Assembly (NCBI RefSeq): GCF_001439735.1
Contig: NZ_JYLN01000001.1
Location: forward strand, 248,001-312,000
DNA length: 64,000 nucleotides
Source of the DNA: Pseudomonas paralactis
GTDB lineage: Bacteria > Pseudomonadota > Gammaproteobacteria > Pseudomonadales > Pseudomonadaceae
Direction of reading: 5' to 3'
In this document: piece by piece, positions 34,849 to 42,442 of the stretch
Layout: each line of letters opens with the position of its first letter
Numbering within the stretch: position 1 is the first letter of the stretch
The notes under the pieces: model-generated
The model's database searches: none
Told to the model about the DNA's origin: nothing
Seen by the model: only the letters and a program-made list of their open reading frames with translations
Position numbers and translations under genes: made by a program

Positions 34849-36309
34849 TCAGTTACTCGCGTAAGGGTCGTATTCGGATTGAAATTTGCCTGAGTCATTT
34901 GTCTCAAGCTGCCAGCGCTGCTGCCCGTGGCGGCGCATCATGTAGGCGTAACGAACGGCAGAAAGAATGTCGTCGTTGAGCTTTACGATCTTTCCGTTCT
35001 CGTCGCGGTGATAACTCATCTTCTCGTCGAAGAAGTCCGCCAGGTGTGAGAACACCTTGAAGCGGCCCGTGGTCATGCGCTCGTAGAGCTCAACAAGGCC
35101 AATTTCCACCCCAACACCGCCGTCAGCCCAGGTAGCGTGCACATCGAGCATTTGCCAGCCTGCGTCCACATAGGCTTTCTTCTGCTGCTCACCCGAAGAT
35201 TTCTCAGACTGCAATCCATCAGAAGGCCATGCGGTTGGGATTCCTGCGGCCCAAGCCTTGACCGTGCCCCACACCGTCGATGGTGTGACGCGGGACTTCT
35301 TCCAGGCATGGGCCAGATAGATAACGTCCGACTCAATGTCGATCCATAACTGGATGTGCGCCTGCGGGTGATCCCAGCCGAAGTCCATACCGTTGATGAC
35401 GTAGAAGTGCGGCGGACATGGGAACGCCTGGCACTTAATATCCTCATCAGAGAAGTCGAATATCAACCCAGTGCCGAGCAACGGAAGCCCCTTGGAACGC
35501 ATGTCGCGCTGCCACTCGGGGTACATGCCCAGCAACTTGCGCTGCGTGTCAGCGGTCAAGTGCGGTGCATCGGCCCAGGTGGCGCGCTGGATGTATTGGC
35601 CCTCGGCCGGGCAGTCCATGAACTGAACAACCAGTTCGGTGCGCCCGTTCTCGGGGGTGAAGGTCAAAATGCCGCGACCACCTCGGCCACCGTCACCAGT
35701 CGCGGTACGGGTCAGCACTTGCGGGTAGATCGCTTTGTCGCGGGGCTCTTCATCGATGTGGTACCAGTCGACGCTGTCGCCCATGATTGCGTGCTGGCCC
35801 TGGCTGTAGGACCAGAACTGCACTGTGGATTGACTGCCGGACTTGTGCCGGACGGTGATCTGTCGCATGGCCCCGGATGTACCGGTGGCGGACAGATGCG
35901 CAATGATTCGGTCAGCGGGGATTAACCCACCAGTCCACTTGCCCCCCTCCAGCGTGCCGAACAAAGGCGTTTGGAGCAGGTCACGGGTTTTCTCCATCGA
36001 GAACCCCAGCAGCCAGCACATCGGCGCGTGGTCGAATGCGTGGCCGCCCCAGTCCTCGGGGTAATCGCCCAGCAGGTGCATGGCATCGATGGTCAACCCG
36101 GTGCGGGTCTTGCCCACCCGGTTGGCCGCCATCAACATGCATGACGTGTGATCGGCCGTCGCCTTTACGAACTTGTGCTGCCACTCATACAGCGTGTCGA
36201 ACTGGAGTAGGTGACGCCTCTGTGCATCCCGGCGCGCCTTTTCCTCCAGCAACGCCAATAGCTCAAGCTTGTCAGCCCTGGCCTGCGAGCTTGGCGATTC
36301 TGCGATCAA
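34849..36309 (-). CDS. Terminase large subunit
   Basis: The 486-residue packaging motor has an ATPase domain with Walker A AANRVGKT (61-68) and Walker B acidic residues in DWYHIDEEP (186-188), followed by a nuclease domain in which NGMDFGWDHPQ carries a metal-site Asp. The start is a TTG at 36309; no early ATG is available and a GGAAGAAG site precedes it. It overlaps the small subunit gene by 38 bases. Confidence 0.92.
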   Translation of the reverse strand: MIAESPSSQARADKLELLALLEEKARRDAQRRHLLQFDTLYEWQHKFVKATADHTSCMLMAANRVGKTRTGLTIDAMHLLGDYPEDWGGHAFDHAPMCWLLGFSMEKTRDLLQTPLFGTLEGGKWTGGLIPADRIIAHLSATGTSGAMRQITVRHKSGSQSTVQFWSYSQGQHAIMGDSVDWYHIDEEPRDKAIYPQVLTRTATGDGGRGGRGILTFTPENGRTELVVQFMDCPAEGQYIQRATWADAPHLTADTQRKLLGMYPEWQRDMRSKGLPLLGTGLIFDFSDEDIKCQAFPCPPHFYVINGMDFGWDHPQAHIQLWIDIESDVIYLAHAWKKSRVTPSTVWGTVKAWAAGIPTAWPSDGLQSEKSSGEQQKKAYVDAGWQMLDVHATWADGGVGVEIGLVELYERMTTGRFKVFSHLADFFDEKMSYHRDENGKIVKLNDDILSAVRYAYMMRRHGQQRWQLETNDSGKFQSEYDPYASN

Positions 36310-36898
36310 GTTCTTCTTCCGTCAGTTGGCTGCGGTCATCGCCTGGCTTCTCGGCGCCAACGTCATAAGCCTGACGCTCAAGAGCAATCAGGTTCTTCAA
36401 CGTTTCGGCCAGTTCCTTCATGGTCTTGGTGCGGGCCGGCAGATCAATGACCTTCATGTACAAGTCGTTGCGCTTGTCCTGGCCCTTGTCATCCTCATCA
36501 CGCAGCAACTCTCCCAACCGGTCGAACAGGTCGCGGTTGTCGGTCAACCCTTCCAGTTCATCCAACAGCTTGTTGGCCAGGCGACGTGAGCGGCCAATGT
36601 CAGTCCGGTGGGCAATGCGAATGTTTGCAATGACCTGGGCATTGGCTTCAACGATCCCGCGTTCGGTTGCCAGTGCCTGCGTGGAAACCTCTTTGGAAAC
36701 CTCGGCTTTGGAAACCAACGAATCAGCCTTGGCCTGGATCTTGGCTTTCAGGTCTCTATCCCAGCTAGCAGCCTTGGCCCGCTTATTGATTGCGGTATGG
36801 GATACGCCACACGTTGCGGCGATTTCACGCACTGAAAGCAGGCCGGCACGGTAGAGCTGTTCAATACGCTCCCAGTCGGTTGGCTGCTTATCGGTCAT
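36272..36898 (-). CDS. Terminase small subunit
   Basis: The 208-residue protein has an N-terminal helix-turn-helix (residues 8-45: IEQLYRAGLLSVREIAATCG then VSHTAINKRAKAA) and long charged helices. This is the DNA-recognition type of small terminase. It overlaps the large subunit gene downstream and the 71-residue gene upstream by four bases, so packaging genes are translationally coupled to the lysis genes. Confidence 0.85.
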   Translation of the reverse strand: MTDKQPTDWERIEQLYRAGLLSVREIAATCGVSHTAINKRAKAASWDRDLKAKIQAKADSLVSKAEVSKEVSTQALATERGIVEANAQVIANIRIAHRTDIGRSRRLANKLLDELEGLTDNRDLFDRLGELLRDEDDKGQDKRNDLYMKVIDLPARTKTMKELAETLKNLIALERQAYDVGAEKPGDDRSQLTEEELDRRIAKLAGQG

Positions 36899-37110
36899 TG
36901 CCCACCTACCAGCGCAGGCTTATCGGTGGATGGATCATCTTCCACGACTGGGGCAGTCACAACAGGGACAACCTTGAGCCAGTCGAACGCGCCGAAGATG
37001 GCCACAACTGCACCACCCTCACCAATAAGGCGCAGATCCTCGCCCTGGGTGAACGTGACAGCCAGCACTTCGTGGACTTCGCCGGCGGACTTGACTTGAT
37101 ACTTGGTCAT
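36895..37110 (-). CDS. Hypothetical 71-residue protein
   Basis: It is a small protein of mixed strands (EVHEVLAVTFTQGEDLRLIG) with a Pro/Asp-rich tail. It overlaps the small terminase gene and the spanin gene by four bases each. Such small proteins are common between lysis and packaging genes of pseudomonad phages. No function is assigned. Confidence 0.7.
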   Translation of the reverse strand: MTKYQVKSAGEVHEVLAVTFTQGEDLRLIGEGGAVVAIFGAFDWLKVVPVVTAPVVEDDPSTDKPALVGGQ

Positions 37111-37583
37111 TGGGATGCCCTCATGGCGTCGTAGGAGCGTTCACAGGCGAATCCGGCCCGGCGACTTGCGTCAAGCGCTGCTGCCAGTTCGCCCGCATGG
37201 TTGTCAGCTTCTGTGCGCAGCTGGGCGAGCAAATCTGTAAGGTCGTCGATTGTCTTGCCTCTTGCGGTAAGGCGGGCACGGAGGGTGGCGCGGTCGGCAA
37301 GCAGCTTGGTTTGTTGCTCGCGCAGGCTGACACCCACAGCAACAAGCTCAGCAGCGTGAGCGTCATCGCTGATCTTTTGATTGGCTGCATCGGTGCGTAC
37401 CTGGTCAATAATTCGTTGGTGTTGCTGTTCGGTCTGGCGGGCCTTCTCGCTGGCTTCCTGGGCCTGGGTGGCGATGCTGGCTACGTACTGCGTGTGATCG
37501 GTCTGCGCGCTGTCCAGGCGGTGCGTCTGGATTCCCGCCACGATCACCAGCAGCACAATGGCGGCGATCAGGCAGCGAGTCAT
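37107..37583 (-). CDS. Inner-membrane spanin Rz
   Basis: I chose the ATG at 37583 (158 residues) because it overlaps the endolysin stop as ATGA. The protein has one N-terminal membrane helix (CLIAAIVLLVIVAGIQ) and a long periplasmic coiled coil rich in Gln, Glu and Ala, of the DUF2514/Rz type. It anchors in the inner membrane and pairs with the nested Rz1 lipoprotein to fuse the membranes at the end of lysis. Confidence 0.88.
   Translation of the reverse strand: MTRCLIAAIVLLVIVAGIQTHRLDSAQTDHTQYVASIATQAQEASEKARQTEQQHQRIIDQVRTDAANQKISDDAHAAELVAVGVSLREQQTKLLADRATLRARLTARGKTIDDLTDLLAQLRTEADNHAGELAAALDASRRAGFACERSYDAMRASQ
37121..37366 (-). CDS. Outer-membrane spanin Rz1, nested in Rz
   Basis: A second reading frame lies wholly inside Rz. 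From the ATG at 37366 it encodes 81 residues with a lipoprotein signal (MTLTLLSLLLWVSAC; Cys15 would be lipidated) and a Pro-rich stretch (CLPTAPPSVPALPQEA), the hallmarks of Rz1. An earlier in-frame ATG at 37390 is possible. Neither has a strong ribosome binding site, so translation may depend on Rz. Confidence 0.85.
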   Translation of the reverse strand: MTLTLLSLLLWVSACASNKPSCLPTAPPSVPALPQEARQSTTLQICSPSCAQKLTTMRANWQQRLTQVAGPDSPVNAPTTP

Positions 37584-38095
37584 TGCGCTGCCATGCACTT
37601 AGCGTGGCGCCCAAGCTGGCGAGTCCATACGCCGGCGCAGCGCTTGTTACCCGGCGTGGAGCAGTCGAAGCCGGCGGCGAACTTGTACTTGAGCAGGTCA
37701 TTGCAAGCCTGGGCGTAGTTGCCGGCCAGCAGGTCGCGGCGGGGCGAACCCTTGAGCCAGGTGCCAATTCCGTACTGGCCAACGAAGTCCATGTAGATAT
37801 CGAATTCGTCCTGGTGCAGCTTCACGCCCGGGAGCGATGCGGCGAACTGCTTTTCCGCCTGGCTGTTCAGATTGCGGGCCAGGACTTCGGCTCGGGCCCG
37901 GGTGATGGTGTCGCCCATGCGGACTGGCTGGCCGTCTTCATAGCGGGTGGAGCCGTGGCCGATGGTGGGAACGTCGCCCTTGGTGGGGATCACTGCGACA
38001 GGGGTGAACCCTTCACTTGCCTGCCAGGTGGCAAAGCCGGCGGCGCTCAGGCTCAACACCGTTACGGCGATGCGCTGGCGCAGTAGCGGGCTCAC
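37580..38095 (-). CDS. SAR-type endolysin (lysozyme family)
   Basis: I chose the GTG at 38095, which overlaps the holin stop as GTGA; the product has 171 residues. A weakly hydrophobic N-terminal segment (IAVTVLSLSAAGFATWQA) looks like a signal-arrest-release sequence that lets the enzyme reach the periplasm by the Sec route. The lysozyme core follows at once, with candidate catalytic Glu28 (SEGF), Asp41 and Thr44 (GDVPTIGHG). It cleaves peptidoglycan after the holin depolarises the membrane. Confidence 0.88.
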   Translation of the reverse strand: MSPLLRQRIAVTVLSLSAAGFATWQASEGFTPVAVIPTKGDVPTIGHGSTRYEDGQPVRMGDTITRARAEVLARNLNSQAEKQFAASLPGVKLHQDEFDIYMDFVGQYGIGTWLKGSPRRDLLAGNYAQACNDLLKYKFAAGFDCSTPGNKRCAGVWTRQLGRHAKCMAAQ

Positions 38096-38343
38096 AGCTT
38101 GCACTGCTCGCGCATCACACGGATGCGCTCCTGGCTTTCAATGGTCTCCCGGCGATCACGGCGGATCTGAAAGTAAGCGCTGATCACCAGGCCCAGCACC
38201 GCGACCAGCACGCCAGATAGGCCAATCCAGTTCACCTGGGAAAGCCAGCCCGCAACCCCTGTCACCGTTCCTACGACCAAACCTTTGTTGGCAACAGGAA
38301 TAATCACAGCCTCTACGATGCTCTCGGGCGATGGGTTGGCCAT
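38092..38343 (-). CDS. Holin, HP1-like family
   Basis: The ATG at 38343 has GGAG upstream. The 83-residue protein has two hydrophobic segments (about 20-38 and 43-62) and a charged C-terminal tail (QIRRDRRETIESQERI), as in HP1/class II holins or pinholins. It is the first gene of the lysis cassette. A SAR endolysin partner suggests pinholin behaviour, which is inference. Confidence 0.8.
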   Translation of the reverse strand: MANPSPESIVEAVIIPVANKGLVVGTVTGVAGWLSQVNWIGLSGVLVAVLGLVISAYFQIRRDRRETIESQERIRVMREQCKL

Positions 38344-38388
38344 GCTGTTTCTGCTCCTGCCTGGGGCGTCCATACGGGCCTCCAGTAA

Positions 38389-38415
38389 CGAAAAAGCCCC
38401 GGCAAATGCCAGGGC
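38389..38415 (-). terminator. Terminator before the lysis cassette
   Basis: On the minus strand GCCCTGGC, loop ATTT, GCCGGGGC (one G-U pair) is followed by TTTTTC. It lies between the 89-residue gene and the holin gene, so late transcription must read through it. Confidence 0.85.
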
Positions 38416-38437
38416 CCGTGTGTATTGAAAATATCGA

Positions 38438-38707
38438 TTATTTAGAATGTGTCAGCGTTACTGAATCCAGGTACTCATGGCCAGCCCAAGTCATTTGAAT
38501 CAGATTTCCAGAACCGATGGAAAGAAAGCCGGCGTCCGCGCAACGATTCAACAGATACACAAGTTGATCTTCGGTGAGCGCTTGATCTGGATTGCCGCTG
38601 GACTCTTCCCACTTCGGCACCAAGTCAATCAGATAAATGCCGCTATGATCCGCATGAGCCTGAACCATATCCAACAGATGTTTAACCAAACTGAGATCGC
38701 GACGCAT
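38438..38707 (-). CDS. DUF2513-like protein, copy 1
   Basis: The start is the ATG at 38707 with AGGA upstream. The 89-residue protein has a winged-helix-like layout: MRRDLSLVKHLLDMVQAHAD, a TEDQLVYLLNRCADAGF helix pair and a final LIQMTWAGHEYLDSV strand-helix. DUF2513 proteins are common in prophages and their function is unknown. A second, diverged copy lies at 38932. Each copy has its own terminator. Confidence 0.7.
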   Translation of the reverse strand: MRRDLSLVKHLLDMVQAHADHSGIYLIDLVPKWEESSGNPDQALTEDQLVYLLNRCADAGFLSIGSGNLIQMTWAGHEYLDSVTLTHSK

Positions 38708-38763
38708 ACCAAAATCCTTTTGAAATAGGGACGCTAGTAATAGCACAACGAAATCCAGCAAAC

Positions 38764-38790
38764 AAAAAGCCCGACTCAGTGGTCGGGCTT
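38764..38790 (-). terminator. Terminator, late leader
   Basis: On the minus strand AAGCCCGAC, a six-base loop and GTCGGGCTT are followed by TTTG. It closes the gene-free segment 38798-38887. Confidence 0.8.
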
Positions 38791-38797
38791 GAGAGTT

Positions 38798-38887
38798 GGT
38801 GGCGAATATCTGTGTCGAACAATCATCATTTCCAGCGGCCCGGGGTTCAAAGCCCGTTACCTCCGGCAAAGCACGACGCGCGCCACC
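38798..38887 (-). ncRNA. Candidate structured RNA between two terminators
   Basis: The ends GGTGGCG and CGCCACC pair perfectly over seven bases and enclose 76 bases. Inside is a CGGG/CCCG stem with an eight-base loop. No gene with a ribosome binding site lies here. The segment sits between two minus-strand terminators downstream of the antiterminator gene. It superficially resembles a tRNA (7-bp closing stem, 90 bases), but I could not fit a T arm or CCA end. It may be a leader RNA recognised during late antitermination. Confidence 0.3.
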
Positions 38888-38895
38888 ATTACAAA

Positions 38896-38920
38896 CAAAG
38901 AGCCCCACATCACGCGGGGC
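38896..38920 (-). terminator. Terminator after DUF2513-like copy 2
   Basis: On the minus strand GCCCC, a nine-base loop and GGGGC are followed by TCTTTG. It starts 12 bases after the stop of the upstream gene. Confidence 0.6.
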
Positions 38921-38931
38921 AGTTCAGATAA

Positions 38932-39243
38932 TCATTCCTGTTGGTAATGCAAAAACGGATTGCTCTTCAAGCCTTCCGCAAGTTCGATAGTATCGAGATA
39001 GTCATAACCGGCGGATGTGACCCTCACGATCGAGGCGACGCCTCCAAAGCTATCCAGCGTTACGTACCCCAAGTCTCCCAGTATGCGCATATGCCCTTCT
39101 ATGACCATTTCCTGCCACTGCTCCTGATGATCACTATCGAGCGAGCTGTATAGCTGCTCACGGGTCATATGAAGATTCCATTCTGAGGTTCCGTTTACGC
39201 AAAAATCCATGATCGCGTGAAGTAGTGTTTTGCTTCTATGCAT
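38932..39243 (-). CDS. DUF2513-like protein, copy 2
   Basis: The 103-residue protein starts at 39243 (GAGG upstream) and ends with the same kind of segment as copy 1 (RVTSAGYDYLDTIE against QMTWAGHEYLDSV). It has an extra tail (LKSNPFLHYQQE). It should be a small winged-helix protein. The role is unknown; expression together with, or just before, lysis is expected from its position. Confidence 0.7.
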   Translation of the reverse strand: MHRSKTLLHAIMDFCVNGTSEWNLHMTREQLYSSLDSDHQEQWQEMVIEGHMRILGDLGYVTLDSFGGVASIVRVTSAGYDYLDTIELAEGLKSNPFLHYQQE

Positions 39244-39282
39244 ATCAACCTCGACAGTGCTGGGTGCGCAGCTTATGCGATC

Positions 39283-39459
39283 TCAGCGGGAGGCTGCGAT
39301 TCTGGCGATTTCGGTAAGTGCAGCTTCCAGCGCTGCATCGTCGACCCCTAATTTCTTAAGGGTTTCGGATGGGTTAGCAGTCAGGGGGGCTAAAGCTTTC
39401 AGCGTGTCAAAGGACACAGTAGCTGCGGGCTTACCCTGCTCATCGAAAAATTCCATCAT
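39283..39459 (-). CDS. Hypothetical 58-residue protein
   Basis: The ATG at 39459 follows AAGGAAGGAG. The product is small and helical (MMEFFDEQGKPAATVSFDTL) with an Ala-rich C-terminus. It comes after the terminator that follows the antiterminator gene. No function is recognised. Confidence 0.6.
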   Translation of the reverse strand: MMEFFDEQGKPAATVSFDTLKALAPLTANPSETLKKLGVDDAALEAALTEIARIAASR

Positions 39460-39528
39460 AGCGACTCCTTCCTTACGAATTCTTAAAGCCCAGAACATCT
39501 GGCGCTTTGCCATCCTAGAGGATAAAGC

Positions 39529-39558
39529 AAAAAAAATCCCGACTCGACGGCCGGGATT
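39529..39558 (-). terminator. Terminator after the antiterminator gene
   Basis: On the minus strand AATCCCG, a ten-base loop and CGGGATT are followed by eight T including the stem end. It lies 78 bases after the stop of the Q-like gene and ends the replication operon. Confidence 0.8.
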
Positions 39559-39635
39559 CTTCTATCTGGTGTCGCGCTGGAACAGCTAAACACGCTGCCA
39601 TGAAAACAGGTCGGCATCCGGCATGAAAGGACTAT

Positions 39636-40022
39636 TTATGCGGCTTCGCTCATCCCTTGCAATACCCCGTCAATCCACCCAACTCCGGCCTTGATTATTT
39701 CCCTTGCAGAGCGCTCTGACATCTTGCCCGACTCACCTATCCGCACCATCGTCCACTTGGCTCCGAAATAGAGCCAGAGAAACAGCCCCATCTGCTCGTT
39801 ACGGCGCGTCAGCTTGGCCATCGCGGAATCAACCGCGAGTGCCAGGTCATCAGTGATCACATAGCTGGCGGTACTCGGCATTTGGACATTGTCCCGCATC
39901 AGCGCGAGCAGCGGCGAGACGTAGCGCGGCACGCCCATCCCGTCCATCCGCCACCAACCCCACTGTTCCAGCAGGTATTCCGTATCGCCCAGCGGCTTGT
40001 CGACGTAGGTGCGCTTTTTCAT
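39636..40022 (-). CDS. Q-type late antitermination protein
   Basis: The 128-residue protein matches the phage antitermination Q family: TEYLLEQWGWWRMDGMGVPR near the N-terminus and a C-terminal helix-turn-helix-like stretch (MSERSAREIIKAGVGWIDG). It is the last gene of the replication operon, as Q is in lambdoid phages, and should let RNA polymerase pass the four terminators between here and the lysis cassette. It overlaps the preceding gene by four bases. Confidence 0.85.
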   Translation of the reverse strand: MKKRTYVDKPLGDTEYLLEQWGWWRMDGMGVPRYVSPLLALMRDNVQMPSTASYVITDDLALAVDSAMAKLTRRNEQMGLFLWLYFGAKWTMVRIGESGKMSERSAREIIKAGVGWIDGVLQGMSEAA

Positions 40023-40303
40023 GCGGCTTTCCTCGGGGTTGGTTCATCCATGCCGAACAGTTCTCGGAGCAGCTTGTCAGCGATCTTGTTCTTGGCATTG
40101 CCTTCAAAGATCCAAAGACGAGCGAACGCCTCAAACCCCAGGACTGACCGTGAAGCGTGCCAGTCGGCAATGATGTCCATGAACGCTGCAGATCCAATCC
40201 GGCCATTGGCCTTTTCCAGCAACAGACGATTGCCGGCCTTCAGGAACTTACACTCAACCGGGGTCATGCTCTTGCGCGGTGACGCCGCGGTGACGTTATT
40301 CAT
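40019..40303 (-). CDS. Hypothetical protein between helicase and Q
   Basis: I chose the ATG at 40303, giving 94 residues, since GGGGAA lies upstream and it overlaps the helicase end by only eight bases. The product is basic and helical (ECKFLKAGNRLLLEKANGRI). A nin-region-type role in recombination is possible, but no family is recognised. Confidence 0.65.
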   Translation of the reverse strand: MNNVTAASPRKSMTPVECKFLKAGNRLLLEKANGRIGSAAFMDIIADWHASRSVLGFEAFARLWIFEGNAKNKIADKLLRELFGMDEPTPRKAA

Positions 40304-41666
40304 GGCTTTTGTTCCCCTTGAATTTGCTGGCAAAGCTTCGGCCCATCTCCACCTCTTCGTTGCTCGGTGTACGCCCCTCGAAGTCGACAAAGCGAACATA
40401 CTCCCCCTGTTGCTGGACCATGCAGGAGCCCACGCGCGCATGACGGACCTTGCCCACGATCAACTCGGTTACACCGTTTTGGCCCTCCTCGCTCTCCATA
40501 TCGCGATGAACCAAGATCACCACGTCAGCATCCTGCTCGATCTGACCGGAGTCGCGGATATCGCTGGGGCGCGGTCGTTTATCCGGGCGATTGGTTGAAC
40601 CACGGTTGAGCTGAGCCAACACAATCACAGGAATCTTGAGCTCCTTGGCCAAGTTCTTCAGTGCAGTGGAGATCTTCCCGACCTCAAGGGAACGGTTCGA
40701 GCTGCTCTCGGCGCTGATCAGTTGGATGTAATCGATCAGCAGTACACTCAACCCCTCCCGACGCTGGCACTGGCGGGCGATCGAACGTATACGCGCCACG
40801 GTCATGCCGGCCTGGTCGTTGACGTACAGCTTGGCACCCTTGAGGACGTTGGCGGCGCTGGTGAGCTTCGGCCAGTCATCGTCTTGAAGGTCACCGCTAT
40901 CGAGCGCGCTTAGATTGATCCCCCCAAGAGACGCCAGGCCGCGCGTAACGAGTTCCTCCTTGGTCATCTCCATGGAGAACGCTAAACCGGCCCCAGCGAG
41001 CTTGCAGGTGACGTGCTGGGCGATTTGTAAGCCTAGGATGGTCTTGCCTGAACCGGTCAGCCCGCCAACAACGATCATGTTCCCAGGCCGTAACCCCCGC
41101 ACCAACTCATCCAGCTTCTCAAGGCCTGTGGATAGGCCTGTAGGCATAGTCTTGTTAAATTTCGAGTCAATGGTGTCGATCACCGCGGGCAGAATTTCGC
41201 TGGCTTTGTAGTAATCCTGCTGCCCATCGTCGTCCAGGTCGCGCAGATCTGCCGTGGCCTGCTGGGCCATGGCGATAACCTCGGAGAGTGGGCGCTCCTC
41301 GTTGGCCGTGTCGTTGATCACATACGCGGCGTTCACAATCTGACGTAACACCGCCCGCTCCCGAACAATACGGGCGTAGGCCTTCCAGTTGGCGGCGCTG
41401 GGTACATTCATGGCGACCTCGCCCGCGTGAGCCAGGGTCGACTTGCCACTGGGCAGGCGCTGGCGGCAATCGCTCAAGGTGACAACGTCGATGGGAACAC
41501 CGGCGGCGTGGCAATCAATCATCACCTGGTAAAGCGCAGCGCTCTCCAGATCATGGAAATCGGACACGTCCACCTTACTGCTGATCTCGTCGAACAACTC
41601 GGGCTTGAGCAACACCGCCCCAAGGATGCCGAACTCGGCCTCATCACTGAATAGTTCGCGGCTCAT
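40296..41666 (-). CDS. Replicative DNA helicase, DnaB family
   Basis: The 456-residue protein has the DnaB N-terminal domain (6-105), Walker A GLTGSGKT (202-209), Walker B VLLIDYIQLI and the DIRDSGQIEQDAD motif of RecA-like hexameric helicases. A phage-encoded helicase of this size replaces the host DnaB at the phage origin. It overlaps the loader gene by four bases, so helicase and loader are made together. Confidence 0.93.
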   Translation of the reverse strand: MSRELFSDEAEFGILGAVLLKPELFDEISSKVDVSDFHDLESAALYQVMIDCHAAGVPIDVVTLSDCRQRLPSGKSTLAHAGEVAMNVPSAANWKAYARIVRERAVLRQIVNAAYVINDTANEERPLSEVIAMAQQATADLRDLDDDGQQDYYKASEILPAVIDTIDSKFNKTMPTGLSTGLEKLDELVRGLRPGNMIVVGGLTGSGKTILGLQIAQHVTCKLAGAGLAFSMEMTKEELVTRGLASLGGINLSALDSGDLQDDDWPKLTSAANVLKGAKLYVNDQAGMTVARIRSIARQCQRREGLSVLLIDYIQLISAESSSNRSLEVGKISTALKNLAKELKIPVIVLAQLNRGSTNRPDKRPRPSDIRDSGQIEQDADVVILVHRDMESEEGQNGVTELIVGKVRHARVGSCMVQQQGEYVRFVDFEGRTPSNEEVEMGRSFASKFKGNKSHE

Positions 41667-42442
41667 ACGTCACCCCGGGCTGAAGGCCAGTTGAATAACA
41701 CTGCAGGACCACCGGCATCGCTGAGCCGGTCCACTGCTCGATCTCCCAGGCATTTACGCAAACCGAGAATGCCCAGGTTGGAAATCACGATGGTGGGTTG
41801 CAGTCGCTCGTAGCGGTTGTTGATCACCTCGAACAACACCTGACGCTCGAAGTCGCTTCCGTGCTGAACGCCGATTTCATCGATCACCAGCAGATCGGGA
41901 ACCTGCAGTGCGCTGAACACTTGGTGCTCAGTTGATTCTGCGGTCTTGCTGAACGTTGCCTTCACATCACGAATGATCGCCAGGGCGGACGTATACCGGG
42001 CATGGGCGCCGTGGTGACGGATGACGTGCTGCGCCACCGCACAACCCAGGTGTGTCTTGCCGGTACCGACCTCTCCCAGAAGCATCATCGAGAGCCCGGC
42101 CTGCCAGTGCACGTCGAACCGTTCCGCGTATTCCCTGCATTGGCGAAGAGCAACGGCCTGGGGTTCTGGCTTGCTGTCCGTCCGGTAGTTTTCCAGCGTC
42201 GCAGCCCGGAACCGTGGAGGGATACCTGACGCGATCAGATCCGCATTGAGCTGACGAGCAAACTGCACGTCCCGGGCAGCGGTGGCGACGGTTTCGTCAG
42301 TGGAATGCCGTGCATCGAAGTGACAGCGCGGGCAGCCGTTCCACTGTGCATCACCGATAAACGACTCAACGAGACTGTTTTCAAACGTGCCGTGCTCGAC
42401 GCAACGGCTGATAGTGGTGTTGATGATTGCTGGTTTGATCAT
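41663..42442 (-). CDS. DnaC-like helicase loader
   Basis: The 259-residue AAA+ protein has Walker A GEVGTGKT (123-130), Walker B LLVIDEIGV and a sensor stretch VISNLGILGL. A Cys-x-x-Cys (residues 37-40) in the N-terminal part may bind zinc, as in some DnaC/DnaI loaders. It should load the phage DnaB at the origin bound by the O-like protein. Confidence 0.88.
   Translation of the reverse strand: MIKPAIINTTISRCVEHGTFENSLVESFIGDAQWNGCPRCHFDARHSTDETVATAARDVQFARQLNADLIASGIPPRFRAATLENYRTDSKPEPQAVALRQCREYAERFDVHWQAGLSMMLLGEVGTGKTHLGCAVAQHVIRHHGAHARYTSALAIIRDVKATFSKTAESTEHQVFSALQVPDLLVIDEIGVQHGSDFERQVLFEVINNRYERLQPTIVISNLGILGLRKCLGDRAVDRLSDAGGPAVLFNWPSARGDV

Noticed and set aside
38798..38887. A tRNA gene in the late leader
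   Set aside because: The 7-bp closing stem and 90-base length invite it, but no T arm, D arm or CCA end can be placed on either strand. I kept it only as a structured RNA candidate.
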